In this document: positions 13,801 through 24,500 of the stretch, piece by piece | Numbering within the stretch: position 1 is the stretch's first letter | Layout of the letters: each line of letters starts with the position of its first letter | Source: Eremophila alpestris peregrina | Lineage: Eukaryota > Chordata > Aves > Passeriformes > Alaudidae | DNA length: 64,000 bases | Direction of reading: 5' to 3' | Assembly (NCBI GenBank): GCA_009792885.1 | Contig: WMCF01000113.1 | Coordinates: 960,015 to 1,024,014, forward strand | Program-made: the position numbers and the translations under genes | The notes under the pieces: model-generated | What the model was told of the DNA's origin: nothing | Seen by the model: only the letters and a program-made list of their open reading frames with translations | Databases searched by the model: none

Positions 13801-16800
13801 AGCTCCATCCATTATTCATGCATGACAACCCTCATTTGCACTTTAACCTATCTGTGTGGTCTTTCCTGAGCAGTCCTTTAATGCAGATCCAACAGGCTGT
13901 GCTTGTGGGCTGTTCCTCCTGAAAGTTCCAGTTTATTCAGGACAATTAACTGCCTCTCCTCACAATCACAATATATATTATTTATATCTTTATAGAAAGT
14001 GTATTTTCAAAACCATCTCTGCTAACAGAACTACTGGAATAGAACCATTACTGTCATTTCAGTCCAAAATCTCACTTTTTTTTTCCTTAGTTGTTTTTGT
14101 CCCTTGTTTTTCCCTTACTCCATTTTGTTTAATATTCACAGTGGGACAGCAGAGGGAAGGAAAGGTCCTCAGTCTCAAAGTCTTACCTGTGACTGCTTCC
14201 TGGGCTTTCCCCCTGTTAAAATAAGTGAAAAGAAAAGTCTGATTTTTGTAAAGACAGAGCACTCGCAAAACTTCCCTTAGCAAAGCAACCCAGGTCCATT
14301 TCTGTTCTCAGACTGAGGGCACTTGTTGAGTCTTTTGCAAGAGTTATACCAGGAGCAAATTCTCCTTTAAGTCTTCCGAAACACACTTTTTCCCCACACC
14401 TCTTCTTTTCTTTCTTCCCAAAGTCCCTAATGCCCCCTTCCTTAATGAGTTATTTCCCATATTCCCCAAAATCTGTCTCTTGGATCTTTACCCAAAGTCT
14501 TAAATTCATACTCCTAGTGCAAGGAGAACTGAAAGTAAAAAAAACCCCATGATTTAAGTCTACAACTCAGCTTAGAGTAGGAAGAAGATTCGCATGTTGT
14601 AACCATTTTTAAGGATTGTATGAGCAGGTTTCACATGATGCCCCAGGTACTCACCTCATCACTTTCCACCAGGTTCTCAAACTGCAGAGAAACAGAAATA
14701 AACAATTTTTACAATTCACTATGACAAGTCACTAAAGACATAGAGCAAGTATGATTGCTTATTTTATGTGTCTTGTACAAACACTTCTCCAGTCCTCACA
14801 GTGGGACTGTAACCCTGCTTTCAGAGGAATTTTATTATTGAAGTTGGATCTTTCTTCTAACAAATGTTTCTTGTCTTAAACATTAGTTTAATGTCTCCTA
14901 AAAGGAGAAGAGTCCAAATTAAAAAACAAGCATTCTAAGCTGCACAAAGTTATCCAGCAGTTCTACTGTCACATTAAAAAAAAAACAAACCAACCAACCA
15001 ACCAAAAAAAAAAAAAAAATAGAAATCCTCTGTACTGTTTTCAGTACAGAAATCTTAAATCTAGTCAGTGTATCAAACAGAGACACAGAGGTCAGTATCT
15101 ACAGCAAGACTCCTTATTGACCTAACATTTGGGAGGAGAACAATACCTCCTTTTCCCTGCCACATTTCTGAGCCAGGAACACTCTCTTTCACAATGGGAA
15201 GTTCTGCACCAAAAGAGATCTCCCCTGCTGTACACATCTGACCCCTTTCTCGACAGCCAAAGCATCACCTACAATAATTAATGTTATCCTCAGTAATGGG
15301 GGCAATCTGGCTGGTCTAGGACTTCCAGAGCACAGGAACACTCAGGGAAAGTAAACCAGGTTATTCCTGGTTAACCTTACACTACCCTTGGCAACAAGGA
15401 GTTATATCTGGAGGCTGGGAAAGGACCTCTGTAGGGAACAAAGTAGATTACACATGATACAAACTATCAGGTAACCCCATCAGATTCTTTTTGTACAATC
15501 TGATTTGTGGTCCTGCAATCAAGAACTAATACTCTGCTCTGCTCTGGTGCAGTGAGAACCACTTTCCAGCCAGTGCAGCATCCGTTTGGGCTGGAATATC
15601 CCAGAATATTTCAGTGTTCATAAACTGCAAAAGGTGTTAAAGGCATGGATGGGATTCGGCTTTTCCCACTTTTTCTTAAATAGCTAAAAATGTAAGTACT
15701 CACCTCTATAGTGAAGTGTTCTCCTGTTGAACAGGTTCTAAAATACTTGGATCTGAAAAAATAAGTTTACAGTTAGACTACAGAGAAAACTCTTCAATAC
15801 ACAGCAGAAGGTAAATGAGCCCAAGAATTTAAAATAGATTTTAAAATACATTAAATAATACAAAATAACAAAATCTTAATGTATTTAACTCATTGACTTA
15901 TTCAGTGGAGCTCTGCATTGCTACTTCAGCAGAGAGAGGCAAAAGCATGCAAACATCTTCTGTAGAACTGGGGAAAAAACTTGCGAGATGAAAAAATTTG
16001 TCAGGATGCTGGACTTGACATTTACAGAGTATTAGCATGTTCTGCAATCCCTTTAATACAGTTTTCCTGGAAAAAACATTGTTCCAGGCAATTTCTGAAA
16101 ATGCTGTTGCTCACCATGGCACTTAACTCTTTCCTGGCATCTTGTACCTCATCAGTGTTAAATAGCACATTTTAACAGCTTGGCACATCCAGAAGGCTGA
16201 GCCTCAGAGAAAAATATCCAACAAGAGGTCCAGGCAATACTTTCAAACTACAAAAAAACTACCAAAAAAAAAAAATCACGTTCCAGTTTTATACAGGGAA
16301 TTGGTTTCTTCTTTAGGAATAGGAATTCTTCCTATTTTATGTGAATTCTTTTCCAGAGGACAGTTAGACCTGTCCTCTACAAAACCCAGCACGGTATTAA
16401 GTTACCCAAGTACATTTTTACCCAGCCGAGGAGGTTTGGCCACTGTCCAGAAGAACATTGTAACATAAACACTCTGCAGTACAACATCAGTTTCATCGAA
16501 CTGTTTCAAAAACCAGGGTTTCCAGTTGCAAGTGCTGACTGGTACAAGGAATAAACCCAGGACCTCAGGGATTTCTAGACTTGCAGGAGAGATCGTTCAG
16601 CACTTGCAACCAACACCTACTTTGACAATAATAAAAGCAACACACCAGCCAAAGCTTGGATTATTTTAACTGTATCTTATTTCACCTCCATCTCATTTTT
16701 CTTTGGAAGCCAGTTTAGGGAATGCCTCCCCCGGCAACTTGTTGCACTACCCACTGGTTCCTTGTTGCACAACGTTTCCTGCCACTAACGAACCTTTTCC

Positions 16801-19145
16801 AGAGAATTCGCTGCTGTGGAACCAGAGAGGAAAGGCCACTTGAAATCATGCACTATGTGACAAGGATAATAGGGACATGTGGCATGAACACTTAGAGCAA
16901 TTTCACTGCTACCCTTCTCTGCAATTTGATGTGTAGGAGCCAATACCATTAAGAATCTCATTTAATAACACTGTAACAGGAAATTGTTCCGGGGCCATCT
17001 ATGCTGTTAACAAACGTGTAATTCCAGTTTGCAGCACCAGGCTTTAGCTAAAGTGCTTCCAACTTCCCAGACACTTCAGCTGCAGTCAGCTTAGTTGCAA
17101 GAACTGAAAAGTGAACTAAATGCAGTGCAAGCTCCCTAAGTGTAATCACAAACAGCCCAGCAGCAATGCCAGCTCTAGGAAGAGCTACTCTTTCAGCTGC
17201 TTGCTGAATAGGGATTCAGTCCCAGAAAAAATAATTCTGTGTCAGAGTTTGAGTACATAAATCCCAGAACTACAGAAGCTTGAGGTCATTATGGACACAA
17301 ACAGAAGACCCATCAGCTTCACCCCTATACAAAACTTCAAGTGAAGTATCAGCAACCTATGAAAATATTTACACCTTTCATAATTCTCCTTTAAGCTCTA
17401 CTTTTCCATCATTTTCTAAGACTCGAGAGTCCTTTTGGTTGGATAGCTCCTATAGAAAACCATTCAGCTGATAGGTCACAAGACTTATAGAGACAGTCAG
17501 ATTAATCTACCAAGATCTGAAGCTATTAAGGAGACTAACTTTTCATACATATATATATACATACATATTCCATACATACATACATATATATTAAGCACAA
17601 TTCCGAGCAAAGGCAGCTTATAATCTTGCAGGATATTAAAACACTTGATAAAATCTCTATACTTAGTTGTTTAATTAGGAGTTTATTTCTTACAGGCAAA
17701 TCTTGGAGTATCTAAAAATAATGAAGCTGGGGTGGGGGGGGGAGGATCTGAGTGGTTAAGTTGATAAGCTACATTTTTACATGATGGTGTTCCAGAAACA
17801 GCCAAATGTGGACAATGTGGTATCAATCTAACATGCAAACTTTATAATAAGACACATTTTATAGTTTTGGTTTCAATACAATTCCCTGCCCAGTGGAAGG
17901 AGAATAATCTCAACACTCTGATGCTGCTCTGTAAATTACCACCACCACCACACCCAGAAAACAAATCTCATCTGAAACACAAGCCAGCAGTTCTCTATAC
18001 AGTTTATATGCCCAAGACTTTCACTGCAAGTTGTGCAACACCTGAACAATTAGACAATACAACAGCAGGCAGTAAGATTGGTTTCACTGCTAAGGACAGC
18101 CTGATATTGGACTAACCCATGCAGGGATTGTCACTACCCTGGCTGCTACAAAAAGGGGTACAGGCCTGTGGAAGGAGAGGCAGCAAAACACACAGATGTG
18201 GGAAGAACCTTTCAAGTACTGCCTGGTGTTCTCAAAGCACAACAAACGGATACTTTGGTGCCAGCTGTCAAGGCGTTGGAAGTGTTCTCGTCCCCTCTGG
18301 TGGAGTACTAAAAATACAAGCAGGTATCCTCTGCATGCACTGCCCTGGTTTTTCACCCATGTCTCTGAGAAGCAGCTTGTCTGGAAGGCCTTTCAGAAGG
18401 TGAGACTCGCCTGCCAGAGCTGATGTGAAGTAAGAGGCCACGAGCTTGCATCATGTAAAATGCTCAGCGTATCTGCTGAGAACGATTTCTATCCTAAAGC
18501 ACCAAAAATAAGTGATCTGTAGGTATATGGAAAAACCCCAAGCATTTCCTGTTTGCATAGTGCTTTTCCATGAACTGGTTGTGGCAGAATGAAACAGGTT
18601 GTTACACGTTTCCAAGAGATAAGAATTCGTCTGAACCATTCTGCTCCTGATTTATCCCAACAGCGTCTCAGCCTCTGACTCACAGAGAAGACGAGATCAC
18701 ATTGCAGAAAACCGGGTGTTTTTCCATCTTTTGCTCAAGCACGGCCGCCTGCCCGGGTTTTGGCAGCTGACCTGAAAAACCTCTCTAGGCATCTCCTGCC
18801 GGAAAAACACCGGTGCTGGCAGGGGTGAGGAGCCGCTGACCCTGGAAATGCATTAGCCCCGACCGCACAAACCGCACGGAGCCCGGCGGGCTGCCGGCGC
18901 CTCCATCCGCCCGGGATGCTGGGGCTCCCGAAGGGAATGGGCCAGGGGCACCCAGACCCCGCATCTCTCCCCACCCTGTCCCTCCTGCCCCACGGGGAAG
19001 GCGGAGCCGGGGGCCCGGCACCTCCCCGCCCCGGGGAGGGGAAAGGGGCAGCCGCGGCTCCTGCTCACCCTCCGCCGCGCTGGATCCGGCCGGGATCCCT
19101 CCGGAAGAACAGCCCGCAGCACCACTGCGCCCAGCAGTTCCCCAT
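7872..19145 (-). CDS. AP1AR: AP-1 complex-associated regulatory protein (gadkin)
   Basis: Ten coding exons rebuilt from splice sites, all phases joining to 297 residues (human 302): 19145-19069, 15752-15704, 14681-14655, 14212-14187, 13774-13678, 12969-12871, 11017-10968, 10056-9983, 9184-9056, 8137-7872 (stop). Gadkin links AP-1 to kinesin-1 on trans-Golgi/endosomal vesicles and restrains Arp2/3. Seen: the cysteine-rich N-terminus MGNCWAQWCC, where the human protein is palmitoylated; a charged helical segment about 61-125 (RPLTEEEI, then EEKLRLEEEALYAAQREAAR); and acidic tryptophan motifs SLDLEWEDEEG (about 200-210) and LEWENDF in the last exon, of the AP-1-binding type. The seventh exon (10968-11017) has two nearby acceptors; the one used keeps frame and is the least certain boundary. 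This part, near QHRITQRAHAV, is diverged from mammals. The 5' end lies in a CpG island and faces CDKL2 head-to-head about 2.2 kb away. Confidence 0.95.
8796..8845. repeat. Imperfect inverted repeat in AP1AR last intron
   Basis: Left arm about 8796-8812 and right arm about 8825-8845 are reverse complements apart from a 4-base insertion, around a loop of about 12 bases. Built from ATGA/ATTC units. Could be the remnant of a short element's terminal repeats or chance in AT-rich DNA. Confidence 0.6.
14981..15019. repeat. (AACC)n plus poly-A simple repeat
   Basis: Several CAAC/AACC tetranucleotide units followed by about 16 A residues, in AP1AR intron 2. May be the tail of a degraded retroelement, though no body was recognised beside it. 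Confidence 0.8.
17544..17591. repeat. (TACA)/(TA) compound microsatellite
   Basis: Alternating TA and TACA units with one interruption (near 17568), in AP1AR intron 1. Confidence 0.9.
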
Positions 19146-19430
19146 CGCATCCTGCTGGGAACAGCTCCTCCTCCCTCCCGGCGGGCTCAGGCCGCCCCGG
19201 CCGTCGGGAGGGGCGGCCGCGGACCCCCGGGAACAAAGGGCCGGCACAGCCTCATGGCTGCGCAGGGGCGGGCGATGCTCGCCAAGAACGCCGGCACCGC
19301 CCCTGGCACCGGCATCATCGGCCACATCAGCCCGCCCCTTGCCGGGACCGTCCCAGCCGGGCAGAATCCCGCCCCAAAACCGGCTTCCCCCGGGGCCGTG
19401 GGAGGTGGCATCATCTCACGGTAGCCCGCG
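18780..19430 (-). promoter_or_regulatory. CpG-island promoter and first exon of AP1AR
   Basis: Dense CpG and GC-rich DNA surrounding the AP1AR start codon at 19145. The coding part of exon 1 ends at a canonical donor (gtgagc) at 19068. No TATA box was seen, as usual for a housekeeping CpG promoter. The transcription start is likely between 19150 and 19430. Confidence 0.75.
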
Positions 19431-19537
19431 TCTAAAAGGAGGAAAATATGCCAGGGTTCCCGTGGGCAGGATGAAAAAGCATCGCCAGTAATCGCGTTTT
19501 AACGGAGAGGAATTCCGTTCAAGATCCCTGTTATTAT

Positions 19538-19571
<34 letters not shown>
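19538..19571 (+). repeat. 34-base G homopolymer
   Basis: An uninterrupted run of 34 G residues about 390 bases upstream of the AP1AR start codon, between the CpG island and a CR1 fragment. Such a run can form G-quadruplexes, and it is also a typical place for length errors in an assembly. Confidence 0.95.
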
Positions 19572-19572
<1 letters not shown>

Positions 19573-19734
19573 AAGGGGTGTCTGCCTAGTTATCAAGCCC
19601 GGACTGGGTCAGTGCCATGGAGGTACCAACAGTGCTAGAAATACCTGGAGCACAGGCACTGTGTGGTTTAGCGAGGTTCCTCACATTCTTTGGTCTCTCC
19701 GGCTTCCTAAACCACAGCACCACACTGACACCTG

Positions 19735-20010
19735 GAAACACGGAATCGTGGAACCACAGAATGGTTTGGGTTGGAAGGGACCTCAAAGCCCATCTTATTC
19801 CAACTCCCTGCCATGGCCAGGGACACCTTCCATTATCCCAGATTGCTCCAAGCCCCGTCCAGCCTGGCACTGGACACTTCAGGGATGGGGCAGCCACAGC
19901 TGCTCTGGGCAACTGTCTCTCCACCCTCACAGGGAGGATATTTTTCCCCAGTCTCCAACTGAATATGCAATCTACTCTCGTTCAGTTTGAATCCACTGCC
20001 CTTTGTGCAT
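19735..20010 (-). mobile_element. CR1 LINE, 3' fragment (reverse orientation)
   Basis: Contains the hallmark avian CR1 3' end in reverse: a GGTTGGAAGGGACCTCAAAG stretch, then CTGCCATGGCCAGGGACACC, then the GGGATGGGGCAGCCACAGCT stretch. These are known conserved parts of avian CR1. The 5' part of the element is missing, as is normal for CR1. Confidence 0.93.
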
Positions 20011-21180
20011 GGTAAATTAATGGTGTCATTACAAATATGTGATTTGCTCCTTTCTTTTAATAGATCCAAAAGTATCTCAGCAGTGGAAGAGTTAATTGGA
20101 TTCCAAGTCATCACTCCATTAGCAGCATAGGACAGATGCCAGGACCCAGAGGAGCTACTCGCTACAATAAGTGATGAGCAGTAGAAGGTAGGAGGGGTAT
20201 AATAAATCACTGCCAAGCACACTCCGATGTTTTTCTTTCCCTGGAAACGTGAGGTCAGCCTGGAAAGGGGCATTACTGTGATTGAATGTAGGGAGGGAGA
20301 GTGAGGGTGAAGGAGACGTGAAAGCAACCAGGAATTAATTACAGAAGGTGATGCATATACATGTGAATCAGGAGGAATACAATGTAGGTTCCAGAAAATA
20401 TTATTGGTATATATGATTCCTCATTACACTGTTTTCCAGGAAATCGAAATTTTGGCAAGGTATATACTGCTCCTTTCCCAAAGAGGAATGTTGCAATATT
20501 CCAGCCTGACAGGTGTTCATAAATTTCTTCAGAGAAATTGCACACCTTTTTTTTTCCCCACAGTATCCTCAGCTGTGAAATAGAGGTCACCAAACTGAGG
20601 GGGGAATATTGGGAATATCCGTGCAGAATGTCTTTGTTTCTGCAGTTTGTTCCTGGTGGCGTTTTGCTTCACGTGTCCTGCCATGCCACTCCTGCCCAGA
20701 ACATGAGAAATCAGTGTTAGCAGAGGACCATCACGGGTTGCTGCATCCAGCACTGGATGGAAAGAACAAGGGGATGCTGGATTAAGAATATATAAGGCTG
20801 AAGTCTCCATGAGTAAACCCTCACGGATGCTTCAGCCGTCCTTCCTCTGAAAGGGGAGCAGGTTCATGCCCGTGTGCTAAATTGCCAATAACATGTGCAG
20901 ACACTGCCAAGTTTGTAAGATAAACTGCACAGTAAGGCCACTGGCACGGACATCCAAAACCAAATTCCGCCTTTTTCACGGCTTATCCTTGGCAACATCA
21001 GCAGCCTCCCAACCGCACACCGAACAGTCACTCCATGGATTCAGGCTGGGGTTTTAACATGTCACCCCACCGCACAAGAGACAAGGTTGCTTAGCACGCT
21101 TTACGTGCCCCGGCGGCTTTAAGAAAGCAGCCTTTATAACATTTTATTATTAAAATATTTAACGAGGCCTTCTTACTCTT

Positions 21181-21560
21181 CATAAGCCGAGCAAGCTTCC
21201 ACGCGCCTGTCGCGACAGGCGGGGCGCGGCCGCGCTTTACGGCGGGCCGTTGCCGCGGTAACGGCGCGTTGGGTCGGGAACGGCCGCCGTGCGCGGTGCG
21301 TCCATCCCGGTGCTGTCCCTGCATCCCGGCCCGGTCCCTGCCACGGGGTCCGGGCCCTCCCGCCGCGGCCATGGACAAGTACCAGGTGCTGGGGCTGGTG
21401 GGGGAAGGCAGCTACGGGATGGTGACCAAGTGCAGGAACAGGGAGAACGGGCAGATCGTGGCCGTCAAGAAGTTCCTGGAGAGCGACGACGACGCGGCGG
21501 TGAGAAAAATCGCCCTGAGGGAAATCAAACTGCTCAAGGTGAGGCTGGCGGGACCCCTTC
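21181..21560 (+). promoter_or_regulatory. CpG-rich promoter and first exon of CDKL2
   Basis: CpG-dense stretch that begins about 190 bases before the CDKL2 start codon and continues through exon 1 and its donor at 21539. The DNA on the left (20010-21170) is AT-rich with no gene recognised. No TATA box seen. Confidence 0.65.
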
Positions 21561-24500
21561 TTAGCAGTTTTGTGCTTGAACTGTGAAGGTTCTGTGTTTA
21601 AACGCGCGGCTCCTCCTTCAGCTCCAGGCTCAGGTTGTCGCAGCAGAGCGGCTCCGCAGCCTCTGGGCAGCCTCTGCCGAGTGTCCCCCTCAGCACCCAG
21701 GCCAAAAGGGACTCGCTTGGGCCCCGCTTGAATTTCCACTCGCGGCCAAGCCGTGCTTCGTGAATCGAACCTTTTGTGCTGTAGCCTTGCAGAGCTGCTT
21801 TCCCCTTTGCCTGAGTGCTGTGCTGGATTCACCTGGTGAATCCTGGATTGGGAAGGTCTGGTGATGTTCTGGCGTTCCGCAGGGAATGGGTGCGCGGTCT
21901 CTGTTGCCTCCTGGTGGCATCTGATCCCCTATTCCAAATGTCTCTCGTTTGCTGCTGTGAGTTTGCTGAAAATAGAAGAAACGCTGACCTTTAAAGCCTG
22001 CTGGTGAATGGTGACCTGTGTGTGAGACACTAAACGGACTGGGGGCTGCCAGTGTCACCTGAGACGGGAAAATGCTTCTAGGGAAAGTGTTCCTTTATTT
22101 TCTTTTATTCACTGCACCTTCCTGGCAGGCAAGAGGCTGGAGGAGGACTCCTATGAGATTCCATGTTTCCCCCACCTGTAGCCCCCACAGGTGGGAGCCA
22201 GCTGGCACTGTGTCCTTTGCTGTTGGGGTGTGGGGTTTGCCTGGTGTCAGTATTGTGGTGAAAGGGGGGAGGTCAAGGGGGAATAGGTTCAAGTTGAAAG
22301 AGAGTAGGTTTTGATTGGATATTAGGAAAAAAAATTATTCCTCATGAGGGTGGCAAGGCACTGGCACGAGTTGTCCAGAGAAGCTTCCCTTGTCCCATGT
22401 GCGTGGGCACGTGTGGGAGTGTGAAACATTGGGACACAGATAATGTGTTTGGTGAAAATAAGAAGGAAACTTTTACTACACTCAAGAGTCCATCCAGGCT
22501 GCTCCTGTGATGTGGGGTATTCCAGAGGTAGGAATACTAGCCAACCTGTGTCCTGTCCTCTTCTCTGCCACAAGTGTCTCTTCCTAAATCTGCCAGCTTA
22601 CAGTTCCTGTGCACTGAAGGGGAAAAAATGGGATATTTGCCATCACTGCAAGAGCTACAGAATTAGAGTTAATAGAAATGTGTGTGCTGGAGCTTGAGAC
22701 ACAGCCAGAAGCTCCAAGCATTATCCCTTCAAACCCTTTTAAAGTGGAGCTGTGTGGGCCTGGATTGTACCTGCTGCATTGGCCAGGCTTACTGAGTTAT
22801 TCCACTGACCAGTGGAATTGAAAATGATGGTTAATTCCCAGCTGTGTTGGGAATTAACTGTTTTTCCTGGTTGAATGGAATCTTAGGAAGGGGAACATTT
22901 ACATATATAGCTCAGGAAAGGTTGCCTGTCACAGGGGAAATAAATACCTGGAGGTTTAGTCTCTTTCTAGTTCCTTCCCATGTTCCGTGTGAATCTTAAT
23001 GTTTTTTCCTCTCGAGTTTGGGCAGAAATTTGTGTCTGAAAACAGCAAAACCTCTTCAGGTCTCCTGTGTGAGGAATAAATCATTCTCGGAAAAAGAGCT
23101 TTTTTTCTTATTGATTATCCTTTAAAAATTCTTCTCTTGTCAGACCTTCTAAGAAATCTGGGCAGGCACAGATGCAGGTTGGCTGGCACTGCCTCTGCAC
23201 TGGCAGAGTTTCCCCTACAATTCCCTGTGCTCTGCAGACCTTTTGCATCTTCCTGGGTCACACCCCTGGCCTCTGGTGCTGCCTCCAGGCAGCCTCTGGT
23301 GATGTTTCCCTGCCAGGCTCCAGCTAATAAATAACTGTGCTCTGTAGCATGGCCTTTTCTGTTGGTGTGTGATAGATGTGTAATAAATTGGAGGTGCATT
23401 CTTGTCTGCTGGGAACACGATGACAAAATAACTAGAAAACACAGCTGCTTTTTCTTCCTCTTTTTATTCAAGTTGTCTTTTTTGGTACTGTCCCAGCTAG
23501 GCTGCAGTTAAAAAAATTACCTTCAAAAATTTTTTAAAATTTCCCTTCGTAGTTTGCCTTAAGTGTTTTCCCTCACTAAACATTCCCTGTTTTATGACAG
23601 CAACTCAGGCACGAGAATCTGGTGAACCTGCTGGATGTGTGTAAAAGGAAGAAGAGGTGGTATCTGGTGTTTGAATTTGTGGATCACACAGTGCTCGATG
23701 ACCTTGAGGCCTCTCCCAGTGGGCTGGACTACGACAGGGTTCGGAAATACTTGTTTCAGGTTATGAGAGGAATTGCTTTTTGTCACAGCCATAATGTAAG
23801 TATGTGCAAGAAATTGGCTCTGCAGCTAAAAATCAATAGATACACAATAGAATTGAAGCATATATTTTTGTATTTGTATATATTTGAACTTAGAGAGATA
23901 GAGCTTTGTCTGAAAAGGAAAAGAGATACATAAAATAAATGTGTCTGAAATTAGAGGTTCTGTGTTTGCCCGTAATTTTCTACTTGAATATGAGAAAGCT
24001 ACACTTTCTGCTGGGCCAGTCAGTTTGCTATGTACAAACGGGGAATTTGCCCTGACTTGCTTTTTCTCTGTGCAGATAATCCATCGGGACATTAAGCCAG
24101 AAAACATACTGGTTTCCCACTCAGGAGTTGTGAAACTCTGCGACTTCGGATTTGCCCGGCCCTTGGCCGCTTCAGGGGAAGTTTACACGGACTACGTGGC
24201 GACCCGCTGGTACAGAGCCCCGGAGCTGCTGGTGGGGGACAGCAAATACGGCAGGTGAGCCTGGCCTGCCGGGCTGGGAAGGGCTGCGGTGCTCCATCTA
24301 GTGGCTCAGCCTTTGGATCGATGAGGCTGTGCTGAGCTGGGGTGGTGGTGGTTTTTCTCCCCAGGCCTGTGGACGTCTGGGCTGTTGGCTCCCTGATAAC
24401 AGAAATGCTTACAGGAGAGCCCCTTTTCCCTGGAGACTCGGACATTGACCAGCTCTTCCATATCACCAAGTGCCTGGGTAAGAAGAGCCCCTCGGGCTCC

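Noticed and set aside
21173..21832. 219-residue minus-strand open frame over CDKL2 exon 1
   Set aside because: It is the shadow of the well-supported CDKL2 first exon and its CpG island.
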